Assembly: GCA_951394045.1 (NCBI GenBank)
Contig: OX595987.1
Location: forward strand, 62,001-126,000
Origin: Nitzschia sp. DOCU1
Taxonomy: Eukaryota > Bacillariophyta > Bacillariophyceae > Bacillariales > Bacillariaceae
Length of the DNA stretch: 64,000 bases
Reading direction: 5' to 3'
Below are positions 40,893 through 50,979 of this stretch, piece after piece. The position numbers and the translations under genes are program-made. Positions within the stretch are counted from its first letter, which is position 1. The number at the start of each line of letters is the position of its first letter. The notes beneath the pieces are model-generated. The model was not told the DNA's origin. It was given only the letters and a program-made list of their open reading frames with translations, and searched no databases.

Positions 40893-43800
40893 ATGGAAGC
40901 AGCATCTGCGTCCTCGATTGGACCCCAGCTCATTGAAGTCTGTAAACGATCACCTAATGAACTGGCAAAGATTCGACAACTAGTCAAAAGTTGCCCCGAT
41001 GCCGTGAGGTACCGAGACCATGAAGACCGGACGGCGCTGCATGTGTTGTGTGCCAATCGCCCTCCCCTGCCGTCGGTTCAATTTCTACTACAAGCCCAGG
41101 GTCAGGGTCAGGGCCAGCAAGCTTGTTCGCAGCGGACAAACAAGGGAATGCTGCCTTTACATTACGCATGCCGGGAACAAGCATCAGCTGAAGTAGTGGA
41201 GCTTTTACTTTCACAATATCCAGAAGGAGCGAGAATTCCTACGGCCAGCGGCTGGTGGCCCCTACATTTGTCCTGTGCCAGAGGTGGAACTCCGTCGGTC
41301 TTGGAATTATTGATTCAGGCCTGGCCAGATTCGGTCCGACAAACCACGAATGACGGCAGACTAGCGTTACATTTTGCCTGTGCCAATCAAGCTACATTGC
41401 AAGTTATTCAATTCCTCGTTAAAAGCTATCGGCACGCTATTCCCGTACAAGATCAGAATGAATGGACGCCTCTGCACATTGCCTGTGCGTATACGGAGAG
41501 TCTGGAAATTATACAATTTCTAGTGGAAGAATGGCCGGACGGATTGACGTGTCCGGGGAAAATGGGAAGATTGCCTCTTCATGTGGCCTGTTGGGAGGGA
41601 CAAGAGAAGCACATTATAGAATATTTGGTGCAAAAGTGCAAACCATCCATTCAAATACGGGATGCCGATGGGTTATTGCCGCTGCATTGTGCTTGTCAAG
41701 GAGAGTCGGGATTGCCGGTCATTCAATATTTAATTTTGCAATCGCCAGCGACGGCTCTCGAGTTGGGACAAACACCACAAGAAGTGGCCATGTATGCCTT
41801 GAACCATGGAGTCATTCAAGATGCACCAAAACCACCCACCGCCTTTGTGGAATGGCTCAAGAGACATGTGCCAACATTGGCGTCTGCGCCAGCTGGCAGT
41901 GCAACGCCTCCACTGGCTCTCTCATCTTCGTTTGGAGGAGGAGACGGAGGGGCGGGCCGATTGTCGCCAAAACCAAACGTGTTTGTACCGCCCCAAGGAA
42001 GGTCCGCTATCAATCGTGTGCCAGTTATGGAGTTGCCTCCTCCTGTTTTTGCTCCTGCTGTTTCGAGCGCTTTAGACGCCAAGCAGTCGTTACAGCCTTC
42101 TGACTTTACCCAATTCGCCACCGCAAACTCGGCCGCAAAGACCTATGATCACTATCAGCCGCAATCCAGTTATGCGACCATGATGGCCCCGGAATCTAAT
42201 CCAAGATCTCATAATCACTATTCAGCAGATTTTTCCAGTCGACATTCAAGGAGTGCATTACCTGAAATGTCCAACCATCGCGATCCCCGAGCAGTGGCTG
42301 CTTTCGCTACAGCTGAATCGGAAAATTTGCCTCTCCACCAGGAAATTCCGGCCGACCTTGCTCTAGCCGGGCAAGAGCTCCATCAGGCTTGTGAAGCGCC
42401 ACAAGATCTGAATGAAATTATTCGAATATTATCGGAACATCCTGCAGCGGCTACGGTGCCTACGTATGGAAATATGGTTCCCATTCATACGGCTTGTTTG
42501 AATCAAGCGCCCACAGACATCTTGGAATTCTTGCTCAGTCTGAATCCCGAATCCATACAAATGATGGACGGGGAAGGAAATCTACCGATTCACTTGGCGT
42601 GCTTTTCGGGGGCATCGATCCAGGCGATTCAATTTCTAGGAAAGGAATGGCCTGAATCTCTCATTAAAACCAACAATCAAGGCCAAACACCCATCGATCG
42701 TGCAAGACATCCCTTTTTGGACTCTCCAGATCATCAAGTCGTTACCTGGCTCGAGCTCGAACAAGAAAAGCAACGATTGAAACAAGCAACGAAGCCGGAG
42801 GCTCTAGTAGATTTGAAACCTCCTCCGAGGCCGGAGGCTCCGGTAGATTTGATACCTCTTCCGGTGTCGTCTCCGCCAGTATCTTCTCACAAAGCAGCTA
42901 ACGCACCAATTTGTTCGCCATCACCTCGAGTCGCGTTGCCTCAACCAATGGGAGTGGATGAACTAAGAAACAAACTAGATGCTCTGAGAGCGGCCAAGAA
43001 AAAGGACACACCATCTACGTTCTTGGATCTTCCTTTGGACATGGCATCTGGCCATATACGTGATCCAGTCCCGCCGTCTCCAGCGGCACGTCCTCAACAA
43101 AGTCGCGGCAATGATATAAACGTGCCAGACACAAAGGCGGTGGCTGGAGCTGCTACTCAACGAAGTCATGACCGAACGGGTCCTGGTCCATCGACACCTC
43201 CAAATCGACCAGGTGTACGTAGTCGAAGTCCCAGTCCAGCACCTGGCAATCGGCTCAATAATTACAACCAAGGAAATACTCCCACCAGTCCGAAACGAAG
43301 ACCAGCCAACAGTCGCAACGCAAGTCCCGCAGGCACACGCTTTCCGAGTCCGGCCCGTATCTTTGGGGGTGGATGGAAGCAAACCACAAATGGTACTGCA
43401 AGCGGAGGTCGAAATAGTAGTCCGGCACCGCCCGCTAATCGAACCCTGCGAATACCCGGCTTTGGAGGTGGACGACAACAGCAGCAGCAACACCAACAGC
43501 AACAACCACAGCGATCGACAGACGTTGGTCTGAGCAATCCAAAACGCAGCTCTAGTGACATGTTCCATGGAATACCACCACAAAGTCCCTTTGCTACGGC
43601 AGACCCACGTGCACCGTACCTGGCACCTCCCCAACGAGCTATGAGTGATTTTACTACCCTTTCCACTCAGAGCGACGGCGCCGTCATGAGTCGGAGTAGT
43701 TTCACGACGACGACCTCGTCGGAAGCGTCGGACGTACCAGCAATACCTCGCACCCGTATGTCCTTGAACGATCAACGTCAAGAACCGCAACCACACCATC

Positions 43801-45503
43801 AGAGGCCCTTTGTTCAAGATCCAGAAAGAAATGAAAGCGGCGATGATCCACGGCGGAGAGGTCCACAGCGGCAGGCGAGTATTACGAGAACATTTGAACA
43901 ACCGGTTGTGATGGAAGCTGGTCAATTGACGGAACGGGCAACTCGCCCGGGTGCCATGGCCGTGAAGGAACCAACAGTGCGGCCCGATGCAGCAGTGTAT
44001 CGCGTCGCACAGCAACAGGCCTCTGCGACTAGAAGAGCTGCAAGTCCCGCGCCGACACCCAATAATGGTGCTCGGCCCGATCCTGGCAGAAGCCATCCCG
44101 TGCGGCGGCATAGTGGAATTACTCGCACTTTTGAAGCTCCAATCGTTGTGGAAGCAGGAGGTTTAACGGAACGAAGTACGCGGCCGGGTGCTATGACAGT
44201 CAATGAACCAGTTGTTCGTCCTGATGCGGCGGTATACCGGGCTCAAAACCGAGCTGGTAATTCTACGAATAACAGTTCCGGCGGAGGCGACAATCGTAAT
44301 CTACCCCAAAGACAAGGCAGTTTCAATCGAACCTTCGCATCTCCCCGAGTATTGGAAGCTGGACAACTAACCGAAGTATCAGCTCGACCTGGTGCTGTGG
44401 TGGTCAATGAACCCGTCGTTCGACCAGATGCGGCAGTCTATCGTGCAGCCTACGGGGGAGACAATCGAGGACGCCCGGCACCATCTCGTCCAGATGGCAA
44501 TCCGTCCAACGACCCTGGTCGATTTCGAAGTCAATTTGCCAACACTGGAAGCGGCGCATCGGTTTCATCGCAACATTTTGAGTCTCCCGCTGGCGTGGAC
44601 GAAGTTCGTGCAACTCTAGCGGCTCTACGTCAGACCAAACTGGAGTCGCGTCGGAATCTCGAAACGGATACAGTCGATGGGGACGAAACAGTTTCGCAGT
44701 ACCAAGATGAGTTATTACGTCAGCCGCAGGATCAACAGCATCCGCAGCGACATCAGCAGTCGCCGCCACGCCAATACCGCGACGAGTTGGGAAGACCGCA
44801 GCAGCAACAGCATCAGCAGCGACCCCATTATACACAGCCTCCGCAAGATTACGACCAGCGACAAGGACATCCGGTGGGTGTATCCTCTAACGCTGTGCCT
44901 AGCTCGTTTTATCGCGCTGCCATTCAGGGGGCTCAGCAAAGGGGAGTCAATGACGCCCAACATGCTTCGGTTGACGGTGCCCCCAAGATCAGTTCATTCT
45001 ACCAGGCGGCTTTGGGTCATGCCTCGACCGGCCAGGGCCAGCAGTATTCCTCGACACAATTTTCGCAAAGCATTCCCGAGGGCGGGGCGATTCACCACGG
45101 CCCGAGTTCACAGTCGAGATCGCCCCACACCTCTAGCACGACTCCATCCGGGGCTAATGGCATCAACAAGGCCGTGGCTAGTTCCTTTTATCGGGCTGCG
45201 TTGGAAGCTTCTGGCAACCCTCCCAACAACCAGAATACTCAGAGAGCACCACCAAGTTCAGCGGGGACGGTCGGCCCTCCAAATAGTGTCAGTTCCTTTT
45301 ATCGGGACGCTCTGCAAGTGGCAGCTGGAAATCCCACCGGTCTCAACTTTCAGAGAAATGATGGTCGGTTAGCGCCTCCCGAGGACGTTTCGAATCGTGG
45401 GAACCGAACGGTCGCAAGTTCCTTCTACCGATCGGCCATGATGGACGCGAACCTGCAATACGATACTAGTCCGAGAAAGGACGGAAATCAAAGACATTCT
45501 TGA
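40893..45503 (+). CDS. ankyrin-repeat protein with long disordered tail of repeated short motifs
   Basis: I start at the ATG at 40893 (the open frame begins earlier without ATG); 1536 residues. The first 300 residues have about seven ankyrin repeats of the PLHxAC kind (LPLHYACREQ, WPLHLSCARG, LPLHVACWEG, LPLHCACQGE). Two more follow near residues 520-590 (VPIHTACLNQ, LPIHLACFSG). The remainder is low-complexity, rich in Pro, Ser, Gln and Arg. It contains three copies of a module with ITRTFE or NRTFAS, EAGxLTE, RPGAM/V and RPDAAVYR; two GVDE(L/V)R helices; and five SSFYR/Q-A-A/L motifs near the end. No catalytic domain is seen. A scaffold with repeated docking motifs is inferred. Single exon, intact. 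Confidence 0.75.
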   Translation: MEAASASSIGPQLIEVCKRSPNELAKIRQLVKSCPDAVRYRDHEDRTALHVLCANRPPLPSVQFLLQAQGQGQGQQACSQRTNKGMLPLHYACREQASAEVVELLLSQYPEGARIPTASGWWPLHLSCARGGTPSVLELLIQAWPDSVRQTTNDGRLALHFACANQATLQVIQFLVKSYRHAIPVQDQNEWTPLHIACAYTESLEIIQFLVEEWPDGLTCPGKMGRLPLHVACWEGQEKHIIEYLVQKCKPSIQIRDADGLLPLHCACQGESGLPVIQYLILQSPATALELGQTPQEVAMYALNHGVIQDAPKPPTAFVEWLKRHVPTLASAPAGSATPPLALSSSFGGGDGGAGRLSPKPNVFVPPQGRSAINRVPVMELPPPVFAPAVSSALDAKQSLQPSDFTQFATANSAAKTYDHYQPQSSYATMMAPESNPRSHNHYSADFSSRHSRSALPEMSNHRDPRAVAAFATAESENLPLHQEIPADLALAGQELHQACEAPQDLNEIIRILSEHPAAATVPTYGNMVPIHTACLNQAPTDILEFLLSLNPESIQMMDGEGNLPIHLACFSGASIQAIQFLGKEWPESLIKTNNQGQTPIDRARHPFLDSPDHQVVTWLELEQEKQRLKQATKPEALVDLKPPPRPEAPVDLIPLPVSSPPVSSHKAANAPICSPSPRVALPQPMGVDELRNKLDALRAAKKKDTPSTFLDLPLDMASGHIRDPVPPSPAARPQQSRGNDINVPDTKAVAGAATQRSHDRTGPGPSTPPNRPGVRSRSPSPAPGNRLNNYNQGNTPTSPKRRPANSRNASPAGTRFPSPARIFGGGWKQTTNGTASGGRNSSPAPPANRTLRIPGFGGGRQQQQQHQQQQPQRSTDVGLSNPKRSSSDMFHGIPPQSPFATADPRAPYLAPPQRAMSDFTTLSTQSDGAVMSRSSFTTTTSSEASDVPAIPRTRMSLNDQRQEPQPHHQRPFVQDPERNESGDDPRRRGPQRQASITRTFEQPVVMEAGQLTERATRPGAMAVKEPTVRPDAAVYRVAQQQASATRRAASPAPTPNNGARPDPGRSHPVRRHSGITRTFEAPIVVEAGGLTERSTRPGAMTVNEPVVRPDAAVYRAQNRAGNSTNNSSGGGDNRNLPQRQGSFNRTFASPRVLEAGQLTEVSARPGAVVVNEPVVRPDAAVYRAAYGGDNRGRPAPSRPDGNPSNDPGRFRSQFANTGSGASVSSQHFESPAGVDEVRATLAALRQTKLESRRNLETDTVDGDETVSQYQDELLRQPQDQQHPQRHQQSPPRQYRDELGRPQQQQHQQRPHYTQPPQDYDQRQGHPVGVSSNAVPSSFYRAAIQGAQQRGVNDAQHASVDGAPKISSFYQAALGHASTGQGQQYSSTQFSQSIPEGGAIHHGPSSQSRSPHTSSTTPSGANGINKAVASSFYRAALEASGNPPNNQNTQRAPPSSAGTVGPPNSVSSFYRDALQVAAGNPTGLNFQRNDGRLAPPEDVSNRGNRTVASSFYRSAMMDANLQYDTSPRKDGNQRHS

Positions 45504-45545
45504 ATCGGATCCACCATCGAGGTTGTTCTCTGGCAACTAAAGTGG

Positions 45546-45807
45546 TCTTCGATGAGCAAGGCGTCGGGAGCACCAACGCCCGGCGGATGAGAAGGGAAGG
45601 AGAATCGCTCATTTCGCGACGGAAGCCCATCGTCGTACATTCTAGCCAAAGCAAGCTTTTCTGAAGAAAGGAGCATAATAGAAGTTATCATTCACTGGGA
45701 GGGGTACTACTCTTCTCTGATACTCTAGTAGAGTTTGTCTGGCCGGAGCTAAGGTAGTTGTGCACATAAACCGGCATTTATTGTTGAGTCCGTCGAATCA
45801 AGTCGCC
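45546..45807. repeat. 260-bp direct repeat, copy A
   Basis: It begins 43 bp after the ankyrin gene and matches 48638-48897, which begins 21 bp after the SGNH gene. Shared landmarks are CAACGCCCGGCGG, TCGTCGTACATTCTAGCCAA, AAGCTTTTCTGAAGAAAGGA, GCCGGAGCTAAGGTAGTTGT and GTTGAGTCCGTCGAATC. On the minus strand both copies open with ATG and encode nearly the same 25-residue peptide (SSEKL-LARMYDD-LPS). Confidence 0.85.
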
Positions 45808-45968
45808 TCGCGCGATTTTCACAGCACGCGCGCAGAGGCTCATAGCCTTAATAACTCAAGTGACTGTCTGTCTGTCAGACTGTGACTGGAGTCTGCGGAC
45901 ATTTTTGGATGCGCGCTCCCCGCGCGCATGTCTTCGCCCCCACAAAAAGGGGGATAGTCACAGAAATT

Positions 45969-46085
45969 GTCTTATGATCATAAGACAAAATCGTAAGACA
46001 TGTCTTATGATCATAAGACAAAATCATAAGACATGTCTTATGATCATAAGACAAAATCATAAGACATGTCTGATGATCATAAGAC
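45969..46085. repeat. palindrome array 1: four 33-bp units
   Basis: The 18-bp perfect palindrome GTCTTATGATCATAAGAC starts at 45969, 46002 and 46035, with a one-base variant at 46068. The 15-bp spacers AAAATCNTAAGACAT create a second palindrome, AAGACATGTCTT, at every junction. The array is flanked by AAATT on the left and AATTT on the right, so the whole block is nearly self-complementary. Confidence 0.95.
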
Positions 46086-46238
46086 AATTTTTGTCGAATA
46101 TCATGTCGCATTCGCTCCAACTGACAAGGCGAACACTAAAATTGCCGTTGTGTGTGACTATCATACATAAATATCCATGGCTGTAATGAATCGTTGAGCG
46201 CCAGCAGTCAATTGGCGCGGCAAGGCAACGGCATTCTT

Positions 46239-46254
46239 GGTGGGCCGGCCCACC
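46239..46254. repeat. 16-bp perfect GC-rich palindrome
   Basis: GGTGGGCCGGCCCACC lies in the 220-bp interval between the two palindrome arrays and differs from them in composition. Confidence 0.9.
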
Positions 46255-46306
46255 AGATGCAGATGTTCGTTGGTGTGTTCGCCTTGAACAAGGGAACACA
46301 GAAATT

Positions 46307-46423
46307 GTCTTATGATCATAAGACAAAATCGTAAGACATGTCTTATGATCATAAGACAAAATCGTAAGACATGTCTTATGATCATAAGACAAAATCATAA
46401 GACATGTCTTATGATCATAAGAC
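46307..46423. repeat. palindrome array 2: four 33-bp units
   Basis: GTCTTATGATCATAAGAC starts at 46307, 46340, 46373 and 46406, all perfect. Spacing and flanks (ACAGAAATT on the left, AATTT on the right) are the same as in array 1, which ends 221 bp earlier. The nearest gene downstream is the SGNH-like gene at 46815. Confidence 0.95.
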
Positions 46424-46814
46424 AATTTATCGGGGGAAACATTCCCCAACTTCGATTTATGGGGATAAATATCACGAGTTCCACGAGCTCTTCGGAATTC
46501 GGCGATATGTCCGCAGACTCCTGGTTAGCTGTTGCCGTGCATGAAACGAGGTGCCGCGATAAAGAGTGGACAAACAATTTCCTTTTCTACATGGAAGTCA
46601 CAACTCTTTCGATCATCAGAGTATCGAAGCAACCTGTAGAAGGGGTAGGACCAGCTTCTAGCAGAAGCTCGTAGCTCTGCGACGGACTTTTTTCGCCATA
46701 GTTGCCATCCATCGCTCTTCTTTACTTTCCAGGGCTATGGTACGCGAACGTAAGCACAAACCCTGAAAACGTAAAATATTCCTTTTGCAGTGACAGCAGA
46801 CATCTCTTCAAAAG

Positions 46815-48617
46815 ATGAATGCGCAAATGGACGTTCATACGATTTTCCGGATTAAGGTGTCTAACCCTAAGGTGTCTTTGGCGTTGACAGTTCTGTTGAT
46901 CGTCGCCATACTTTATGAATCCTTTGTCAATGTTAATTTTTTTGTCGGCACCGGTTCTTTCACAACTCAGACTATTCGAGGAAATGGGGCGTCAGCAGGG
47001 GACAATGCGGATCAAGTCAAGACTGCTGAAGACGGCCAGGGGGGATCCTTCCAGTACCTTCCTTGTCATATCATGGAGATTGGCGATGGGGTTGCCGATC
47101 AACAACGTTTCCAAGAATCGCCTGTCTCGTCTTGGACGTGTCGACAGGAAGTTAGTGACACATACCTGCTATTCTTTGTGGAATTCCAAATTCATGAATG
47201 CCCACCCAATTATTCCTCATCGACATTCCACTTGGAGGCATCGACAAACCGTTCGCGGGTTATGGGACGCGTCGGCGATCGGTATCATTTTGAACATGGT
47301 TGCGGCATATACAATGCCAGCGTCGCAATATTTGACGAATATCGAAGACCGGAAGTAGACATAAATGATCCGTCCGGCACAGTATTGACAGCAACAGAAG
47401 TCTTCGACATGACACTATCATGGACGTCAGAATTTCGAAAGTATTCCAACCGCATTAAGGACATCTATGACGCTCACGCTATCAAAGTCAACGATCTAAA
47501 CGCATCCGAGATAGAACAAATGTTCACTGAGGAACGATTGAACTATTTAACCTCGCATTTGGACACCTTGTTCCAAAAGAAGCTGCAGATCACGACCAAT
47601 TCTACAACCGACTATCCCCGGGTCGCTACTGCAATTGACTCTCCACGCGAACTTCCAGAATGCGGAACCATTCCCATCTCACATTGGTATCCCGCAGGAG
47701 TGTTTGATCATCCATACAACGATACGTCGATGACGCAACAGTCCGAAGACCAGCAGTGGCCGTACCGAGCCGCACGATGTTACATCCCGCCCAAGACGCT
47801 CGATCAATACAATGAATTGCTGGCGGGTATTCGCATTCGTTCCATGGGAGACAGTCACGGTGGTTTCTTGCTGGAAGAAAGCCGTGAATTCACGTGTCCA
47901 GAGTGGAAATCAGGGGGCGACGAATACTTTAAAGGCAGATACAATTGTCCATTCCGGAACAACACGTGGAATTACGCGTATCGATTCTTCCGCGCTGTCT
48001 ACCAGCAAGACATGGCTACGGACATGGACGGTCTTAGTGCCAATTTGCGTCATGGGAGTGACAAGAGCTGTCAACAGTTTTTGGGACTAGGATTGCACAA
48101 TGCAACCATTGTTGTGGTGCCGCATTGGCTGTTTGTGTACGAGACGAACGAAGGTGTCGACGATTTCGTTTTGGCTTTCAAAAGTTTGATTATTAACTGT
48201 CGAAAATCACATGAAGATTTGATGAGAGATCATATCATTCTACTACAGTCTCCATCGGCAAGAGATTACCGTCCCAGAACAGGAGGTTCCAACGACTACG
48301 ACTCCCCAGCCCATTCGTGGAGGGGTATACACAACTTTCGAATCGATGACGTGACGCAACGTCTCAAAAACGAGCTCGGTACATACGTCGACGGGATTAT
48401 CCCAGCCTTCGAAATGACATTGGCTGGGTTGGCAACAGACAGGACTGTCGATGGAGTTCACCTTACGTCAGCTGGATATAGAAGATTGCTGCACGTACAG
48501 TTGGCTGCTGTACAATCCGCGTTCAAATTCAAACGTCGTCTGGAGCTTCCTATCATGGGGCAAAATGACCCGAATGCAAGGTGGTTTGTGGATCTAGACT
48601 TTGATTGGCATCTGTAG
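46815..48617 (+). CDS. membrane-anchored SGNH/PC-esterase-like protein
   Basis: 600 residues from the ATG at 46815. A short basic head is followed by one signal-anchor segment (VSLALTVLLIVAILYESFV), so the bulk should be lumenal. The catalytic block is MGDSHGG with Asp346-Ser347, and the second block is DGVHLTSAGY with Asp546 and His549. This is the GDS plus DxxH pair of PC-esterase/TBL-type sugar O-acetyltransferases and related GDSL enzymes. Between them are a Cys pair and several N-glycosylation sequons. The acceptor is unknown; a cell-wall or secreted glycan is plausible from the family. The gene sits between the two 260-bp direct repeats and just after the palindrome arrays, whose relation to its expression is unproven. 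Confidence 0.65.
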   Translation: MNAQMDVHTIFRIKVSNPKVSLALTVLLIVAILYESFVNVNFFVGTGSFTTQTIRGNGASAGDNADQVKTAEDGQGGSFQYLPCHIMEIGDGVADQQRFQESPVSSWTCRQEVSDTYLLFFVEFQIHECPPNYSSSTFHLEASTNRSRVMGRVGDRYHFEHGCGIYNASVAIFDEYRRPEVDINDPSGTVLTATEVFDMTLSWTSEFRKYSNRIKDIYDAHAIKVNDLNASEIEQMFTEERLNYLTSHLDTLFQKKLQITTNSTTDYPRVATAIDSPRELPECGTIPISHWYPAGVFDHPYNDTSMTQQSEDQQWPYRAARCYIPPKTLDQYNELLAGIRIRSMGDSHGGFLLEESREFTCPEWKSGGDEYFKGRYNCPFRNNTWNYAYRFFRAVYQQDMATDMDGLSANLRHGSDKSCQQFLGLGLHNATIVVVPHWLFVYETNEGVDDFVLAFKSLIINCRKSHEDLMRDHIILLQSPSARDYRPRTGGSNDYDSPAHSWRGIHNFRIDDVTQRLKNELGTYVDGIIPAFEMTLAGLATDRTVDGVHLTSAGYRRLLHVQLAAVQSAFKFKRRLELPIMGQNDPNARWFVDLDFDWHL

Positions 48618-48637
48618 CTAAGCTAATTGTGTTGAGT

Positions 48638-48897
48638 CGTCGATGAACAGGGCAGCGGGAGCATCAACGCCCGGCGGCAGACGACAATGAAGGGAGGGAG
48701 AATCGTTCATTTTGCGATGGAAGCTCGTCGTCGTACATTCTAGCCAAAGAAAGCTTTTCTGAAGAAAGGATCATAATCTAAGTGTTAATTTACTGGGTAT
48801 TACTCTCTTCTAGGTAGAGTTTGTCTAGCCGGAGCTAAGGTAGTTGTGCACCATACACCGGCATTGCTTGTTGAGTCCGTCGAATCGAATCGAGTCG
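48638..48897. repeat. 260-bp direct repeat, copy B
   Basis: Second copy of 45546-45807, diverged by substitutions and small indels. It lies between the SGNH gene and the coiled-coil gene, in the latter's putative promoter region. Confidence 0.85.
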
Positions 48898-49230
48898 TCT
48901 GGATCCTCCCGCCCATACGTGCGTCAGTCACGGGGACCGGACGAAATCGGGGAGCTCGCTCCCTTCCTCCGCCTCCGGGTTGACGGTTCGCTTCGTTTAC
49001 TGTTTCTCTTTTATCAAAGTCGTTATTATTTTTATCATCAGAACCGCCAACGCCTGCCATGCCCGGGGATCGTTTCTCCAGTCGTTCTGCACGAATCAGA
49101 ATTTATCAAAAACCGTTTTTTGCTTCTCTTGTTTGCGAACCTCATTTTTGTTTTGTGTCATCATCATCAACACCACGACTCCTCCTTGAACCCCACTGAA
49201 CTAATCCGGCGTTGCTTTTTATCGCTTACC

Positions 49231-50103
49231 ATGACGGAGAGAAACGAAATGGCTAATGCCCCCAACGTTGGTGATGGCTCTCCTGAATCTGCGGCCGCAA
49301 GTATGCAGAACGACGATGAGACCAGCCATTGCGATGAACTGGAGTCCTCCATAGAACAGACTCGAGAGGAGTTAAGAAAGCTTCGGGAGACTCGACTCAA
49401 TTTTGAAGCCCAACACCGCAAGGAATTACAAGATGCAAAACACGCCTTTGTCCGGGCGAGCAAAGAACTTGGGGGTAAACTATCCACGACATCGCTTCAA
49501 TCCATCAATGCGTACCTGGGCATTCTACGCGAGTCGCAATCCAAAGTAAGCGATGTGACCCCCATGTACGTACTAAGGCAAGAAGCTTCATTATTACAAG
49601 CAATGCACATGACGTTCTTAGTACTTCCTACGCAAGAAGCCATTGTGAAGCGACAGCACGACGAACTTACCGACTATCTACGTGACGAAATTGACGCGCA
49701 AAGTTGGGAAAAACAAGAAGCGGAGCAGCGAGTGGTTGCAACAGTCTCGAAAGTAGCTCAAGACAACAACAATTTATATGATGACTATCAGCGACAACTG
49801 GACAAACTAAAACGTCAAATCCGTGAACTTCGAGAGCAAGTGAAGTTAACATACAACAGCAAGTGCTCCAACAACGAAGACATTATGAACGAAAAGCTTC
49901 TTCCTCAGCACCACAAACATGAGCATCTTCTGTGGGATGAAATGACAATGGGCTCGACAAACCATTCGGAAACATCATTAGAAGAGGAAGACGCCGCTTG
50001 GTTTCACAATCTTTCATTGAGCAAGTTGCAGGATTCCTTTTCCAATAGTTTCAAAGCTGTTTCCTGGAATAATCATCAGCAGCAGCTCCAAATACCAAGA
50101 TGA
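49231..50103 (+). CDS. coiled-coil protein, function unknown
   Basis: The open frame extends to 48844 but the upstream part is unconvincing; the ATG at 49231 (ACCATGACGGAG) gives 290 residues. Two coiled-coil stretches are evident: residues about 33-75 (ELESSIEQTREELRKLRE) and about 135-205 (DDYQRQLDKLKRQIRELREQ). A helical segment with LQSINAYLGILRES and LLQAMHMTFLVLP lies between them. The C-terminus is acidic then Asn/Gln-rich. No catalytic or membrane features. Soluble structural or adaptor role is inferred only from composition. Confidence 0.55.
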   Translation: MTERNEMANAPNVGDGSPESAAASMQNDDETSHCDELESSIEQTREELRKLRETRLNFEAQHRKELQDAKHAFVRASKELGGKLSTTSLQSINAYLGILRESQSKVSDVTPMYVLRQEASLLQAMHMTFLVLPTQEAIVKRQHDELTDYLRDEIDAQSWEKQEAEQRVVATVSKVAQDNNNLYDDYQRQLDKLKRQIRELREQVKLTYNSKCSNNEDIMNEKLLPQHHKHEHLLWDEMTMGSTNHSETSLEEEDAAWFHNLSLSKLQDSFSNSFKAVSWNNHQQQLQIPR

Positions 50104-50727
50104 CTTGACGCACCGTTGATATTCTAGGTTGACATTATTGCTCGCATATCAATAAGACGCATCTCTTCTATATGGAAACGCCAAAGATCATGATTAGCAG
50201 CAAAGTACTTCCACTCAACTATAACTGCTAGCTAAGCAGGCTATAAAAGGATTCTTTTTGTATAACTCATTCAGTTGACGTAAGATAGCTTCCCAAAGGA
50301 AAGAAGCAGCCGTCATGTGGCCCAACTAATTCGTACTGCGGTTCCTATCGTCTACTAGCAACTACTAGGGTGGGAAACAACAAAGAAGGAGCATACTATG
50401 CTTCCCGCTTCTCTACATTCTGCAATGGATGCGCATATGAACGCTCTTCTATTGGGTCCCCTCTATCGATCTTCTATTCTCTTTGAAAAACAGCAAGCGG
50501 CATCGACTAATGCAAGAAGCATGAAATTGGTGGCAGTCTTCTCAGATTGCTGCCGAATTTGACAAATCCGACTAAACTTCTATGCTAGCGCGGGGAAGAA
50601 TATGTGGTAACGTGACGTCAGTATTTACATTTATTCATAGTCTGATACATGTATTTGCATTTCCCGCCAAAATTATGCAGCAAGAGCATTTAAAGAGGAC
50701 GACCATGATGAGGATGATCAAACCTGC
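50104..50727. other. 620 bp intergenic, contains a CRE-like site
   Basis: No gene seen. TGACGTCA, the palindromic cAMP/CO2-response core known from diatom promoters, lies at 50613-50620. It could belong to a promoter disrupted or displaced by the mobile element that begins at 50728. Confidence 0.4.
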
Positions 50728-50751
50728 TTAACTCCAATCGGTGTGAGGCCG

Positions 50752-50771
50752 TTTACAGACGATATATCGTC
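50752..50771. repeat. left subterminal inverted repeat
   Basis: TTTACAGACGATATATCGTC; its inverted partner is at 53288-53307 with 19 of 20 positions matching. It contains the internal palindrome GACGATATATCGTC. Confidence 0.85.
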
Positions 50772-50979
50772 CATAAAAAATTGTCTATTAAAAATTTAGC
50801 TGCCCATTAACTTCTTTACCGACGATTTTGATAGACGATTTTTCTTAACGCATGCTTATCCCATCTTAACCCGTCTTAACCCAGTACTGACATCCTACGT
50901 ACAAGTCGTCTCCCTCCGACACAAAAATCTTTCCACCAATGCTGCGTCCACAAATTGCAATTTTCAATCCTTGTTCACG

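Noticed and set aside
42975..44111. 378-codon minus-strand open frame
   Set aside because: It is antisense to the low-complexity tail of the ankyrin gene and has a Cys/Trp/Arg-rich composition typical of a shadow frame.
45969..46423. CRISPR-like array
   Set aside because: The spacers are all the same 15 bp and form part of a second palindrome, units are only 33 bp, and the setting is a eukaryotic nuclear genome.
45546..48897. LTR retrotransposon formed by the 260-bp direct repeats
   Set aside because: No reverse transcriptase, integrase, primer-binding site or polypurine tract lies between them; the enclosed gene is an SGNH-like enzyme, and the repeats lack TG...CA ends.
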